NCBI GenBank assembly: GCA_023664535.1
Contig: JAMPFJ010000001.1
Coordinates: 107,534-171,533 of the forward strand
Direction of reading: 5' to 3'
Origin: Bacteroidales bacterium
GTDB taxonomy: Bacteria > Bacillota > Clostridia > Lachnospirales > Lachnospiraceae
Length of the DNA: 64,000 nt
A program made the translations under genes and the position numbers. Under the pieces are notes generated by a model. It ran no database searches, was not told the origin of the DNA, and saw nothing but the letters and a program-made list of their open reading frames with translations. Below are positions 54,649 to 63,834 of the stretch, one piece after another (within the stretch, counting starts at the first letter, position 1; each line of letters starts with the position of its first letter).

Positions 54649-57237
54649 ATGGAAGAAAACAACAAGAAAAAAATAAAAAATCCGCTGAGGAAAAGAATTT
54701 CCAGGGAATTTCTGAGCGATTGGAGAAAATATCTTGTAGTGGGACTGTTTCTGATTCTTACGATTGGATTTGTATCTGGAATGTATGTTGCCAATGAAAG
54801 CATGATGAAGGCGGCGGATGCCGGGGTATCTGAATATAAGCTGGAGGGCGGACATTTTGAATTAGAGCATAAAGCGGACGAAAACCTGCTTTCAGAAATC
54901 GAATCCGGAAAAAAGGCGGATATTAAGCAGTACTATCTGGACGAAGCGAAAAAGGAGCTGGATAAAACCTTAGAGGAGAGCTTTGCGGCAGAGTTTGAAA
55001 GGGAATTTGCTTCTAAGCTTGGAGAAGAAGCCTATTCCAAAGCCTATGATGCGGCTTATGAAGAAGCGTATAAGGAGGCATGGAAAGAGGTAGAAAAGGA
55101 GATTGACGAGAAGTATGCGGAGGCGGAGGAAGCATATGAATTAAATGATTCCGATTTTGAGCCTGTTCCGGTAAGCCTGTATGAAAATTTTTACCGGAAC
55201 GAGGAAGAAGACAGTGATGATGACGGGACGCCTGACGGAACGATTCGGGTTTATCCGGAAACGGAAGAAGTAAATCTGGCATGTCTTATGGAGGGAAGCT
55301 TTCCGGAGGAAGAAAACGAAATCGCAATCGACCGTATGCATGCGGATAATGCGGGAATTAAAGTGGGAGACACGATTACCGTGGGCGGACTCCCTTACCG
55401 GGTGGTTGGATTGATTGCCTATGTAAATTATGCAACGCTGCATGAAGAAAATACGGACCTTATGTTTGATGCGTTGAATTTTGACGTGGCAATGGTAACC
55501 AAGAGCGGTTTTGCGCGTTTAAACAGCCCGGTTCACTATAACTATGCATGGCGGTATGCCGAGGAGCCGGCGGAGGAAAAGGAAGAAAAGAGCCGCTCGG
55601 ACGATTTTTTAAAGGTTCTGCTTACCCAGACGGTTACGGCGGATAATGAGATTGAAGATTTTGTTCCCCGATATGCCAATCAGGCAGTTAACTTTGCAAC
55701 GGAGGATATGGGCTCGGATGAAGCGATGGGCGGTGTTCTTTTGTATATCCTGATTGCAATTATTGCCTTCATTTTTGCCATCACCATCAGCAACACCATC
55801 ACCAGGGAGGCGCAGACGATTGGTACGCTTCGGGCTTCGGGTTACAGCAGGGGCGAGCTGGTACGGCATTATCTTTCCATGCCGATAATCGTAACGGTTC
55901 TGGCGGCCGGTATCGGGAATATCTTAGGCTATACCCTGTTTAAAAATGTGGTGGTTTCCATGTATTATAACAGCTACAGCCTTCCCACCTATGAAACAAT
56001 ATGGAATGCGGATGCATTTTTTAAGACAACGCTGATTCCGATAGTGTTAATGTTTGTGGTAAACCTTGCGGTTATCTTAAAAATGATGCGGCATACGCCG
56101 CTGCAGTTTCTGCGGCATGATTTAAAAAAGAGGAAGAGAAAGAAAGCAATGCGCCTTCCGGGGTGGAAATTTTTCGGCAGATTCCGCCTGCGTATCATGC
56201 TTCAGAATATTCCCAATTATATCATCCTTTTTGCCGGTATATTTTTTGTTATGGTCATGCTTGCCATGGCGGTAGGGATGCCGGACACCCTTAAGTATTA
56301 TAAAGACAATGCTGAGGACATGATGTTTGCAAAATACCAGTATATATTGAAGTCCTGCGAGGATGAGGATGGGAATGCGGTTGATACAAAAAATGAGGAT
56401 GCCGAGAAATTCGGTATGTGCTCCCTGCAAAAAAAGGGTGAGACATTGGATGAAGAGATTTCCGTATATGGAATTTCGGACAACAGCAGATATTTAGCTA
56501 TTGCCGATTTGGCATCGCTTAAGGAAGGCGAGGTTTATATTTCGACAGCTTTTCAGAATAAGTACGGACTGAAGGTAGGAGATACGGTTACTCTGGATGA
56601 ACGGTATGAGAACAGACAGTATCAGTTTGAAATCGCAGGGACTTATGACCGATGCCAGGGCATTGCGGTTTTCATGCCGATAAGGCAGTACCAAACAACA
56701 TTTGAGCTGGAAGAGGAGGAATTTAGCGGCTATATGTCCGATACGGAAATTACCGACATTGGAGAAGAGGATATTGCAACGGTGATTACCAAGCAGGATA
56801 TTACCAAAATGTGCGACCAGCTGGACCATTCCATGGGCGCCTATATGCAGTATTTCCAGGTTCTGTGCATTCTTTTGTCCGCAGTACTGATTTATCTTCT
56901 CACCAAGCTTATCATAGAGAAGAATGAAAATGCGATATCGATGACAAAAATTCTGGGTTATGAGAACCGGGAAATCGTCAGTCTGTACCTGTTTTCCACG
57001 ACGCTGGTTATTATTGTCAGCGATATTATCGGGGCGGCATTAGGCGTGTTGGTCATGAAACAGGTATGGAAAGCGATGATGCTTGGCTTCAGCGGATGGT
57101 TTACCTTTATTGTCGAACCTGCCGGCTGGATAAAAATGTTTGTCTTTGTCCTGCTTGGCTATCTGATTGTTGTATTTTTTGATTTTAACCGAATAAAGAA
57201 GATTCCGATGGATGAGGCACTGAAAAATGTGGAATAA
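54649..57237 (+). CDS. FtsX/MacB-type ABC permease
   Basis: 862 residues. One N-terminal membrane helix (VVGLFLILTIGFVSGMYV), then a large external part that starts with an Ala/Glu/Tyr/Lys-rich long helix (about residues 90-165). The first FtsX unit is around residues 360-490 (GGVLLYILIAIIAFIFAITISNTITREA, TLRASGYSRGEL). A second external domain and FtsX unit follow (CILLSAVLIYLLTKLIIEKNENAISMTKILGYENREI). It ends IPMDEALKNVE. ATG 54649 is 10-11 bases after AAGGAG. The substrate is unknown; the helical arm is longer than usual and may reach a cell-surface partner. Confidence 0.9.
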   Translation: MEENNKKKIKNPLRKRISREFLSDWRKYLVVGLFLILTIGFVSGMYVANESMMKAADAGVSEYKLEGGHFELEHKADENLLSEIESGKKADIKQYYLDEAKKELDKTLEESFAAEFEREFASKLGEEAYSKAYDAAYEEAYKEAWKEVEKEIDEKYAEAEEAYELNDSDFEPVPVSLYENFYRNEEEDSDDDGTPDGTIRVYPETEEVNLACLMEGSFPEEENEIAIDRMHADNAGIKVGDTITVGGLPYRVVGLIAYVNYATLHEENTDLMFDALNFDVAMVTKSGFARLNSPVHYNYAWRYAEEPAEEKEEKSRSDDFLKVLLTQTVTADNEIEDFVPRYANQAVNFATEDMGSDEAMGGVLLYILIAIIAFIFAITISNTITREAQTIGTLRASGYSRGELVRHYLSMPIIVTVLAAGIGNILGYTLFKNVVVSMYYNSYSLPTYETIWNADAFFKTTLIPIVLMFVVNLAVILKMMRHTPLQFLRHDLKKRKRKKAMRLPGWKFFGRFRLRIMLQNIPNYIILFAGIFFVMVMLAMAVGMPDTLKYYKDNAEDMMFAKYQYILKSCEDEDGNAVDTKNEDAEKFGMCSLQKKGETLDEEISVYGISDNSRYLAIADLASLKEGEVYISTAFQNKYGLKVGDTVTLDERYENRQYQFEIAGTYDRCQGIAVFMPIRQYQTTFELEEEEFSGYMSDTEITDIGEEDIATVITKQDITKMCDQLDHSMGAYMQYFQVLCILLSAVLIYLLTKLIIEKNENAISMTKILGYENREIVSLYLFSTTLVIIVSDIIGAALGVLVMKQVWKAMMLGFSGWFTFIVEPAGWIKMFVFVLLGYLIVVFFDFNRIKKIPMDEALKNVE

Positions 57238-57322
57238 GTTGGCGGTAAAGCCCTCCGGCGGTTGCCATTTAAGGGAAAAACCATTATAATGGCAGTATAT
57301 TTATATGCCGGAGGGGATAGCC

Positions 57323-58303
57323 ATGCTTAGAATACTGATTTTTTTTATCGTGCTTTTGGGTATCGGATACTACATGGATTCATTTAAAACTGTGTTGCTC
57401 TGGGAAATTCTTCTCGGAGCAATTCTCTTTTTCGGGGCGGGAAGCGTGTCGGTTTTTGAGTGCTGCCAGAAAAATCACGATTTGTCGAGAATCAGGGAAA
57501 AGGGAACAAGGCTTACCGCAAAGGTGGTAAGCTGTGAACCGAACGCAAAGTATTCAACGGCAACGGTTCCGGCATACAGCTACTATGTGGATTTTGTGAT
57601 AGAGGGAAAAGAAAAACGCGGGGCGACGCTTTCCCGCATTTGGTCCCCGGAGGGAAGCGATATTGAGATTTATTATCTTCCATTTAACGAGGGGACTTTA
57701 GGAGGAGTTGCCATTGCGGAGGAAAGCGGAAATCCGGGAACGGCAAGACTGTTTTACGGAATAATAGAATTTGCGGTGGCAGTTATCCTTTTCTTTGCCT
57801 GGAGAAAATTAAAAAGTCCCGGGGAGAAAAGGGTTAATGGCGGGGAAAGGGAAAGCACCGGGCAGATAGGGTGGCGTAGACGTAGACGGATGGTTATGGG
57901 GATTGGCGCACTGGTCTTCTTTTTGGCGGGAATGCTCTTTCTTGTCTCCGGTGTGTTAAAAAACCGGGAAGTGATACAGATTAAGGAGAATGGGGTAAAA
58001 ACAACGGCAACGGTTAAACGCTATAAGTCTACAGAGCATTGGGGAAGAGGCGAAACGTTTCAGAAAGAATATTTTGTTGAATTTTTTGTGGAGGGACAGA
58101 AAAAGAGAGGAAGGTTTATCTCAACGGAAAATCTGCTCAGGAATGATACGGTAGACATTTACTATTTACCCGGTGGGGAACAGGAGGTGTTTGATGTCGC
58201 ATTAGCGGATAATGAGGATAAACCGGGCAGGAATTATATTTACCGGTCGGTATTTCTCCTCCTTTTCGCACTGGGCTTTTTTTTGGATTTCTTAAATGAT
58301 TAA
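57323..58303 (+). CDS. Membrane protein with two DUF3592-like domains
   Basis: 326 residues made of an internal duplication. Each half has a membrane helix pair and a beta domain with the pattern GxxxTAxVxxxxxxx...YxVxFxVEGxxKRG: TRLTAKVVSCEPN...YYVDFVIEGKEKRG and VKTTATVKRYKST...YFVEFFVEGQKKRG. Each ends with a DIxIYYLP strand. DUF3592 has no known function. ATG 57323 follows GGAGGGG. TATAAT near 57286 hints at its own promoter, so it may not be in the ABC operon. Confidence 0.72.
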   Translation: MLRILIFFIVLLGIGYYMDSFKTVLLWEILLGAILFFGAGSVSVFECCQKNHDLSRIREKGTRLTAKVVSCEPNAKYSTATVPAYSYYVDFVIEGKEKRGATLSRIWSPEGSDIEIYYLPFNEGTLGGVAIAEESGNPGTARLFYGIIEFAVAVILFFAWRKLKSPGEKRVNGGERESTGQIGWRRRRRMVMGIGALVFFLAGMLFLVSGVLKNREVIQIKENGVKTTATVKRYKSTEHWGRGETFQKEYFVEFFVEGQKKRGRFISTENLLRNDTVDIYYLPGGEQEVFDVALADNEDKPGRNYIYRSVFLLLFALGFFLDFLND

Positions 58304-58556
58304 AGAAATGCCGGAGTGATGAAAAAACACGAAAATTGGCAAATTGGATTGAAACAAAAAAGATAAGTGGAAAACGTGTAGAAACCTGCTTTTGGTTTTT
58401 TCCTGCAAAAAGGAAATTTTTCAGGCGGGAGAAAGAAATTGCGTACAAACAAAAGCCTTGTAAAATAAAGGAAAAAAGCGAAATTTCCATTTAAAAATAT
58501 GTGTTGTAACACAAGATTTATTTTCTCATGATAAAGCGGAATTGTTACAGAAAAAC

Positions 58557-58585
58557 TTACATCGGTAGTTTCATTTTGCTATAGT
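58557..58585 (+). promoter_or_regulatory. Probable promoter of the first Spo0A-like gene
   Basis: TTACAT (58557-58562), 17 bp, TATAGT (58580-58585). The 357-bp gap 58304-58660 is AT-rich and otherwise empty; I see no TGNCGAA 0A box and no clear sigma-H motif in it. Confidence 0.5.
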
Positions 58586-58660
58586 CAGAAATGGTCGAGG
58601 CAGCTATGTATTTTGTCTAAAGAAGATATGGCTGTGACGAATAATTATTAGGAGGTAAGT

Positions 58661-59446
58661 ATGATTCGCGTAATGATTGGTAATCATGATGAAGCGATGC
58701 GTAAGAAAATGGAAGATATTGTGAAACGGCAGTCACAATGTCATTTGATTGGCACATACGAAAAAGGAGACCAACTACTAACGAGTATTAAAGGAAATGC
58801 ACCGGATTTAGTGATTCTAAATCCTGTCTTGCCGGTATTAGACGGAATCGGAGTGATTGAGCGCGTCCGTTCGGAGGCGCAGTTCGACCCGATAAGGTTT
58901 ATATTGGTAGCAAGTTCACAGCAGATTAAAGTGTTAAATGTACTACAGAATCGTAAAAATATTAAATTTCTCCCATGGGAGAATAATGAAAGCACACTAG
59001 AAAAATGTATTTTTGATACACCGAAAAATAACGTTACTTCAAATCGGTCTCTTCGGGTCGAAGATATTGTAGTGAAGCAGGGAAACCGGGAAAAGGATTT
59101 AAACCTTCTGGTTACCCAGATGATTCATGAAATTGGAGTACCTGCACATATAAAAGGATATTTATATTTACGGACTGCCATTTTAATGGCGGTAGATAAT
59201 ATGGACATTTTGAATGCAGTAACAAAACAGCTCTATCCCGATATTGCAAAAGAACATGGAACGACGGATACAAGGGTGGAACGGGCTATCCGACACGCTA
59301 TCGAGGTTGCATGGGAACGGGGAAATATTGACATGATCCATGATTTGTTTGGCTATACCATTCAGGCAGATAAAGGAAAACCAACGAATTCGGAATTTAT
59401 TGCCCTTATGGCAGACCGAATCCGTCTGGAACAGTTAAATGCATAA
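58661..59446 (+). CDS. Spo0A-like regulator with inactive (pseudo) receiver
   Basis: 261 residues. The C-terminal domain (about 140-261) is a full Spo0A effector: [53 protein letters not shown] and [19 protein letters not shown]. The N-terminal receiver has lost each catalytic residue when set against B. subtilis Spo0A: the acidic pair is Asn8-His9 (GNHD), the acceptor is Asn54 (LVILNPVLP), the Thr is Ala (ILVAS) and the Lys is Leu (KFLPWE). It cannot be phosphorylated in the usual way. Ribosome site AGGAGGT is 4 bases before ATG 58661. It is 54 bp upstream of the overlapping short reading frame and followed by a paralogue. Confidence 0.9.
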   Translation: MIRVMIGNHDEAMRKKMEDIVKRQSQCHLIGTYEKGDQLLTSIKGNAPDLVILNPVLPVLDGIGVIERVRSEAQFDPIRFILVASSQQIKVLNVLQNRKNIKFLPWENNESTLEKCIFDTPKNNVTSNRSLRVEDIVVKQGNREKDLNLLVTQMIHEIGVPAHIKGYLYLRTAILMAVDNMDILNAVTKQLYPDIAKEHGTTDTRVERAIRHAIEVAWERGNIDMIHDLFGYTIQADKGKPTNSEFIALMADRIRLEQLNA

Positions 59447-59499
59447 GCGTAGCTTTAAAAAAGGTTAAATTACCATAACAGCGAAGAGGAGAGAAGAAA

Positions 59500-59634
59500 A
59501 TGAAACATTGTAAATGTGCCGAAAGGCGTGGAAGAATGGAGATTGGATATGAGAGAAAGTATGAAAATATTGATTGCCGCAGGAGCAAAAAAGGATATAT
59601 CCGGAATGCTGTTCGGATATATGAAGGAGTTTGA
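59500..59634 (+). CDS. Possible 44-codon upstream ORF overlapping the second Spo0A-like gene
   Basis: ATG 59500 lies 8 bases after GGAG in gaggagag, the best ribosome site in this gap. The frame encodes a basic Cys-containing peptide starting [13 protein letters not shown] and ends at TGA 59632-59634, inside the next gene but in another frame. It may control translation of the paralogue by coupling or occlusion. No similarity is recognised, so coding is tentative. Confidence 0.35.
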   Translation: MKHCKCAERRGRMEIGYERKYENIDCRRSKKGYIRNAVRIYEGV

Positions 59635-60379
59635 CTATTCATTAAAAGAGATGTCGGAAAGCTATGAGGAAATTGTAGAGCAGTTACATAGTATGCAGCC
59701 GGATATGGTGATATCCGATATCTGCTTAGAGGGAGGCGACGGAATCTCCCTGTTACAGGAATGCAGGAAAAGCCCGGAGATGAAAAATACCAAGTTTGTA
59801 TTTTTGACTTCGGTTACGGCGCAAATGATTATTGATTTGGCATATGAAGCCGGGGCAGATTATTATTTTATGTTTAATCAGGAGCCGAAATTTGTTGCAA
59901 GGATTCTGGAGAGGATTTTAGAGGGACATTACCAGATGAAGGAGCAGCAGAAGCAGCGGGCGGATATGACGATGGAGCAGAAACAGTTCCTCTTTGATTC
60001 CACCTTGGAAAATGATGTGACAAAGATGATACGGGAAATCGGGATTCCGGCGCACATAAAAGGATATCAGTATATCCGGGAAGGAATCATGATGTCCGTA
60101 AAAGACCCGGAAATTCTTAACTATATCACAAAATATCTTTATCCCACGATTGCAAAAAAATATCGAACCACCACCAGCAGTGTGGAGCGGGCTATCCGCC
60201 ATGCCATTGAAGTAGCATGGAACAGAGGAAAATTGGACGCAATGGAGGAATTATTCGGCTATAGTGTAAATTCCGGCAAAGGAAAACCTACCAATTCGGA
60301 GTTTATTGCGCTGCTTGCGGATAAATTCCGACTGGAGTATCGGATGAAGGGCTGCGGAACCGACCAGTTCACGGCATAA
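59549..60379 (+). CDS. Second Spo0A-like regulator with partly degenerate receiver
   Basis: 276 residues. The C-terminal domain is again Spo0[43 protein letters not shown] and [20 protein letters not shown]. The receiver keeps Asp57 (MVISDICLE) and Thr (VFLTSV) but lacks the Mg-binding acidic pair (IAAGAKK instead of ADDN) and the Lys (FMFNQEP). Phosphorylation is therefore doubtful. The start is uncertain: ATG 59549 has GGAG 7 bases upstream, and GTG 59516 would add eleven residues. The two paralogues share the DNA-contact helix almost fully, so they may compete for 0A boxes or form heterodimers. Confidence 0.88.
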   Translation: MRESMKILIAAGAKKDISGMLFGYMKEFDYSLKEMSESYEEIVEQLHSMQPDMVISDICLEGGDGISLLQECRKSPEMKNTKFVFLTSVTAQMIIDLAYEAGADYYFMFNQEPKFVARILERILEGHYQMKEQQKQRADMTMEQKQFLFDSTLENDVTKMIREIGIPAHIKGYQYIREGIMMSVKDPEILNYITKYLYPTIAKKYRTTTSSVERAIRHAIEVAWNRGKLDAMEELFGYSVNSGKGKPTNSEFIALLADKFRLEYRMKGCGTDQFTA

Positions 60380-60408
60380 GCTTAACGTAAATCCGATGGA
60401 AATTATGC

Positions 60409-60437
60409 TTTCTTTGTTAGAAGATATATGCTATAAT
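60409..60437 (+). promoter_or_regulatory. Extended -10 promoter before glgA
   Basis: TGCTATAAT with TATAAT at 60432-60437 and a weak TTTCTT -35 at 17 bp, 38 bp before the glgA start. Confidence 0.6.
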
Positions 60438-60474
60438 GGACGAAAGTTTATTATGCTAAGGAGAATGAAATTTA

Positions 60475-61905
60475 ATGAAGAAGATTGCTTATATTGCTTC
60501 CGAATGTGTTCCGTTTATTAAGACAGGCGGTCTGGCAGATGTTGTGGGAACCCTTCCGAAGATTTTTGATAAAAAAGAATATGATGTACGGATTATCATT
60601 CCCAATTATATGTGTATTCCGTCAAAATATAAAGAAAAGATGAGATTTATCACGAATTTTCAGATGGATATAGGTAACCATTCCCAATACGTAGGGATTA
60701 TGTATATGGAGTATGAAGGCGTACCGGTATATTTTATTGACAATGAGTTTTATTTTAACGGACTTGCGCCCTATGGGGATACAAAGTGGGATATTGAAAA
60801 GTTCTGCTATTTTTCAAAGGCGGCGCTGTCCATACTTCCGGTAATCGGTTTCCGTCCGGATATTGTACACTGCCATGACTGGCAGGCGGGGATGGTTCCG
60901 GTATATCTGAAGACCTTGTTTGCCGGTAATCCGTTTTTCGGTGGAATAAAGTCGATTATGACGATACACAACCTGCAGTTTCAGGGGAAATGGGATATTG
61001 AGCATGTCAGATACTGTTCGGGACTGCCGGATTATCTGTTTACTGCGGATAAGCTGGAGCTTCACCGGAACGCTTCCATGCTGAAGGGCGGACTGGTTTA
61101 TGCAGACATGATTACCACGGTAAGCAATACCTATGCCTATGAGATTCAGACACCCTATTACGGTGAGGAGCTGGACGGTCTGTTAAGGGCAAGAAACCAG
61201 TCTCTGGTAGGGATTGTCAACGGTATTGATTATGATGTTTATAATGCAGAAAGGGATAAACATCTGGCAAAGCCGTATAACACAAAAAATATAAAGAAGA
61301 ATAAGGCGATGAACAAAACGGCATTACAGAAAGAACTGGGACTTCCTGTGGATAAAAACCAATTCGTTATCGGCATTATTTCCCGGTTAACGGACCAGAA
61401 GGGACTGGATTTGGTGGATGCGGTGATGAACGATATCTGTCAGGACGGTGTACAGTTTATTGTTCTGGGAACCGGGGATTCGCATTATGAGAATATGTTC
61501 CGCTATTATCAGGGGATTCATCCGGCAAAGGTCAGCGCAAACATTTATTTTTCGGATGCGCTGTCCCATAAGATGTATGGCGGCTGTGATGCGATACTGG
61601 TTCCGTCGCGGTTTGAACCCTGCGGGCTCACCCAGCTGATGGCGCTTCGTTATGGCTCCCTGCCGATTGTCAGGGAAACGGGAGGCTTGAAGGATACGGT
61701 TATTCCCTATAATGAATACGAGCAGACGGGAACCGGCTTTTCCTTTGCGAATTATAATGCGGGTGAACTGTTAAATACCATTAATTATGCAAAGGAAGTA
61801 TACTATAATCAGAAGAAGAGCTGGGAAGCCATGCAGGTACGGGCGATGAACCAGGACTATTCATGGATAAGCTCAGCAAAAAAATACGAGGAACTTTATC
61901 GATAA
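60475..61905 (+). CDS. glgA: Glycogen synthase (ADP-glucose type, GT5)
   Basis: 476 residues. The N-terminal KTGGLADVVGTLPK is the ADP-glucose-binding motif, followed by VHCHDWQAGMVPVYLK, TIHNLQFQGKWD and the C-terminal GT-B half with ISRLTDQKGLDLV and PSRFEPCGLTQLMALRYG. It elongates alpha-1,4-glucan. No other glycogen genes are in the window. Glycogen-like reserves are common in sporulating clostridia, but a link with the neighbouring Spo0A-like genes is only positional. Confidence 0.94.
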   Translation: MKKIAYIASECVPFIKTGGLADVVGTLPKIFDKKEYDVRIIIPNYMCIPSKYKEKMRFITNFQMDIGNHSQYVGIMYMEYEGVPVYFIDNEFYFNGLAPYGDTKWDIEKFCYFSKAALSILPVIGFRPDIVHCHDWQAGMVPVYLKTLFAGNPFFGGIKSIMTIHNLQFQGKWDIEHVRYCSGLPDYLFTADKLELHRNASMLKGGLVYADMITTVSNTYAYEIQTPYYGEELDGLLRARNQSLVGIVNGIDYDVYNAERDKHLAKPYNTKNIKKNKAMNKTALQKELGLPVDKNQFVIGIISRLTDQKGLDLVDAVMNDICQDGVQFIVLGTGDSHYENMFRYYQGIHPAKVSANIYFSDALSHKMYGGCDAILVPSRFEPCGLTQLMALRYGSLPIVRETGGLKDTVIPYNEYEQTGTGFSFANYNAGELLNTINYAKEVYYNQKKSWEAMQVRAMNQDYSWISSAKKYEELYR

Positions 61906-61941
61906 TAAAATGAGAGAAGCTGTCGCACAAGGATGGTTTAC

Positions 61942-62025
61942 TTTCGGTAATCGTGAAGGGATACAGGCATACTCGACCAATATCTAAACTATTCGATGGC
62001 TGTATAAGGTTTACGATTTCCGAAA
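61942..62025 (+). promoter_or_regulatory. Long imperfect hairpin in the leader of rqcH
   Basis: tttcggtaatcgt (61942-61954) pairs with acgatttccgaaa (62013-62025), 12 of 13, and inside it atacaggcat pairs with atggctgtat, 9 of 10. It may be an RNA control element or a small degraded palindrome. No T-run follows. Confidence 0.45.
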
Positions 62026-62068
62026 GGATGACGGAGTGCGGCGGCTTCTTTTCAAAAGGAGACAGGTT

Positions 62069-63814
62069 ATGGCTTTTGACGGAGTTGTTATTTCAAACAT
62101 TGTAAAGGATATGAAAAGCCGCCTGATTGGCGGACGCATTTATAAAATCTATCAGCCGGAAAATGATGAGATTAATCTGGTGGTGAAGAATCAGGGAAAT
62201 ACCTATCGTCTGATGTTAAATGCCAGCGCAACGCTGCCGCTGGTCTATTTTTTGGAGGAGAACAAGGTGAACCCGGCGGTGGCACCTAATTTTTGTATGC
62301 TGCTGCGAAAGCATATCGGAAACGGGAGAATTATCGGGGTTGAACAGCCGGATTTTGAACGGATTATCCAGATTTCCATAGAACATCTGGATGAATTGGG
62401 GGATTTATGCCGGAAGAAGCTGATTATTGAGCTGATGGGAAAACACAGCAATATTATTTTTTTGGAGGACAACGGGCGGATTATCGATTCCGTCAAGCGG
62501 ATTGGGGCGCAGATAAGCTCGGTAAGGGAGGTGCTTCCGGGACACGACTATATCAAGCCGCCCAATGAAAAAACGGACCCGATGCTGCTGGCAAAGGATT
62601 ATTTCCAGAATGTCATTCTGGAAAAGTCCATGAGCGTAGAGAAAGCAATATCCTCGTCAATCACCGGATTTTCCGGACTGATTGCCAGTGAGCTCTGCTT
62701 TGAGGCAGAGGTGGAGGGGAATTTCAGCACGGACAGCCTGGCGAAGCAGAACAAGGACAGGCTTTGGGAGGCGGTAAGTGCGTTGGTTAAACGGATTCGG
62801 GAGGGAAATTATGAGCCGGTTATCGTCTATGACGGGGAAGCGCCGATGGCATTTTCGGCGGTGCCCCTTGCGATGTACGGCGATGCCCGGCAGGAGAAAT
62901 TTGACGACATATCCTGTCTGCTTCTGGCTTATTATGCAAAGAAGGATGCCTATTCCAGGATGCATCAGAAATCCACGGATTTAAGAAAGGTTCTGGCAAC
63001 GGCGGTGGAGCGTACCTCCAGAAAATATGATTTGCAGCGGAAACAGTTAAAGGATACGGAAAAGCGGGAAAAATACCGGATTTATGGAGAATTGCTTACC
63101 GCTTACGGCTATGAGGTGAAGCCGGGGGCAAAAAGCGCTGTACTCCAGGATTATGAGAGCGGGGAGGAGATTACGGTGCCGCTCGATGAGACGCTGACCC
63201 CGATAGAAAACGCTAACCGTTATTTTCAAAAATATAATAAATTAAAACGAACCTATGAGGCGTCCTGCAATTTGGTAAAGGAGAGTAAGGAAGCGCTGGA
63301 GCATCTGCTTTCCCTGCAAAACAGTATGGAAATTGCCCAATCGGAGGCGGATTTGGCGGAGATAAAGGAGGAAATGGTTTTAGCCGGACTGCTCAAGGCA
63401 AAGCCGGGAAAGAAAACCGGGGTAAAGCCGGCTAAGAGCAGGCCGTTACATTATATTTCCTCAGACGGCTTCCATATGTATGTGGGAAAAAATAATCTGC
63501 AAAACGACCGTCTGACCTTTAAGACGGCAAATGCGGGAGATTTATGGTTTCATGCCAAGGAAATCCCCGGCTCCCATGTGATTGTGCGGTTAGAGGGAAA
63601 TGAGGATGTGCCGGATGCCACCTATGAGGAGGCGGCGCGCCTTGCTGCATTTTATTCCTCCGGAAAAACCAGCCCGAAGGTGGAGATTGATTATACCAGA
63701 AGGGGAAATTTGAAAAAGCCGCCGCAGGCGAAGCCGGGGTATGTTATTTACCACACAAATTATTCCATGGTGGCGCTGCCGGATATCCGGGGAATTGAAG
63801 AGGTTAAGGAATAG
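62069..63814 (+). CDS. rqcH: RqcH / FbpA-type NFACT protein
   Basis: 581 residues. N-terminal NFACT-N domain (AFDGVVISNIVKDMKSRLIGGRI, IYQPENDEINL, ELMGKHSNIIFLE), a helical middle with coiled coil (about 300-440), and C-terminal NFACT-R (HYISSDGFHMYVGKNNLQNDRL, TANAGDLWFHAKEIPGSHVIV). It binds stalled 50S subunits and directs alanine tailing in B. subtilis; older names call it fibronectin-binding protein. The usual Asp-Arg pair of the tailing site appears as Glu-Arg in PDFERIIQI. ATG 62069 follows AAAGGAG. Confidence 0.92.
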   Translation: MAFDGVVISNIVKDMKSRLIGGRIYKIYQPENDEINLVVKNQGNTYRLMLNASATLPLVYFLEENKVNPAVAPNFCMLLRKHIGNGRIIGVEQPDFERIIQISIEHLDELGDLCRKKLIIELMGKHSNIIFLEDNGRIIDSVKRIGAQISSVREVLPGHDYIKPPNEKTDPMLLAKDYFQNVILEKSMSVEKAISSSITGFSGLIASELCFEAEVEGNFSTDSLAKQNKDRLWEAVSALVKRIREGNYEPVIVYDGEAPMAFSAVPLAMYGDARQEKFDDISCLLLAYYAKKDAYSRMHQKSTDLRKVLATAVERTSRKYDLQRKQLKDTEKREKYRIYGELLTAYGYEVKPGAKSAVLQDYESGEEITVPLDETLTPIENANRYFQKYNKLKRTYEASCNLVKESKEALEHLLSLQNSMEIAQSEADLAEIKEEMVLAGLLKAKPGKKTGVKPAKSRPLHYISSDGFHMYVGKNNLQNDRLTFKTANAGDLWFHAKEIPGSHVIVRLEGNEDVPDATYEEAARLAAFYSSGKTSPKVEIDYTRRGNLKKPPQAKPGYVIYHTNYSMVALPDIRGIEEVKE

Positions 63815-63834
63815 AAGGACAAAGGAGATTGGTG

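Noticed and set aside
58304..58660. 0A boxes or a sigma-H promoter for autoregulation of the Spo0A-like genes
   Set aside because: No TGNCGAA on either strand, and no well-spaced AGGA/GAAT pair was found by eye.
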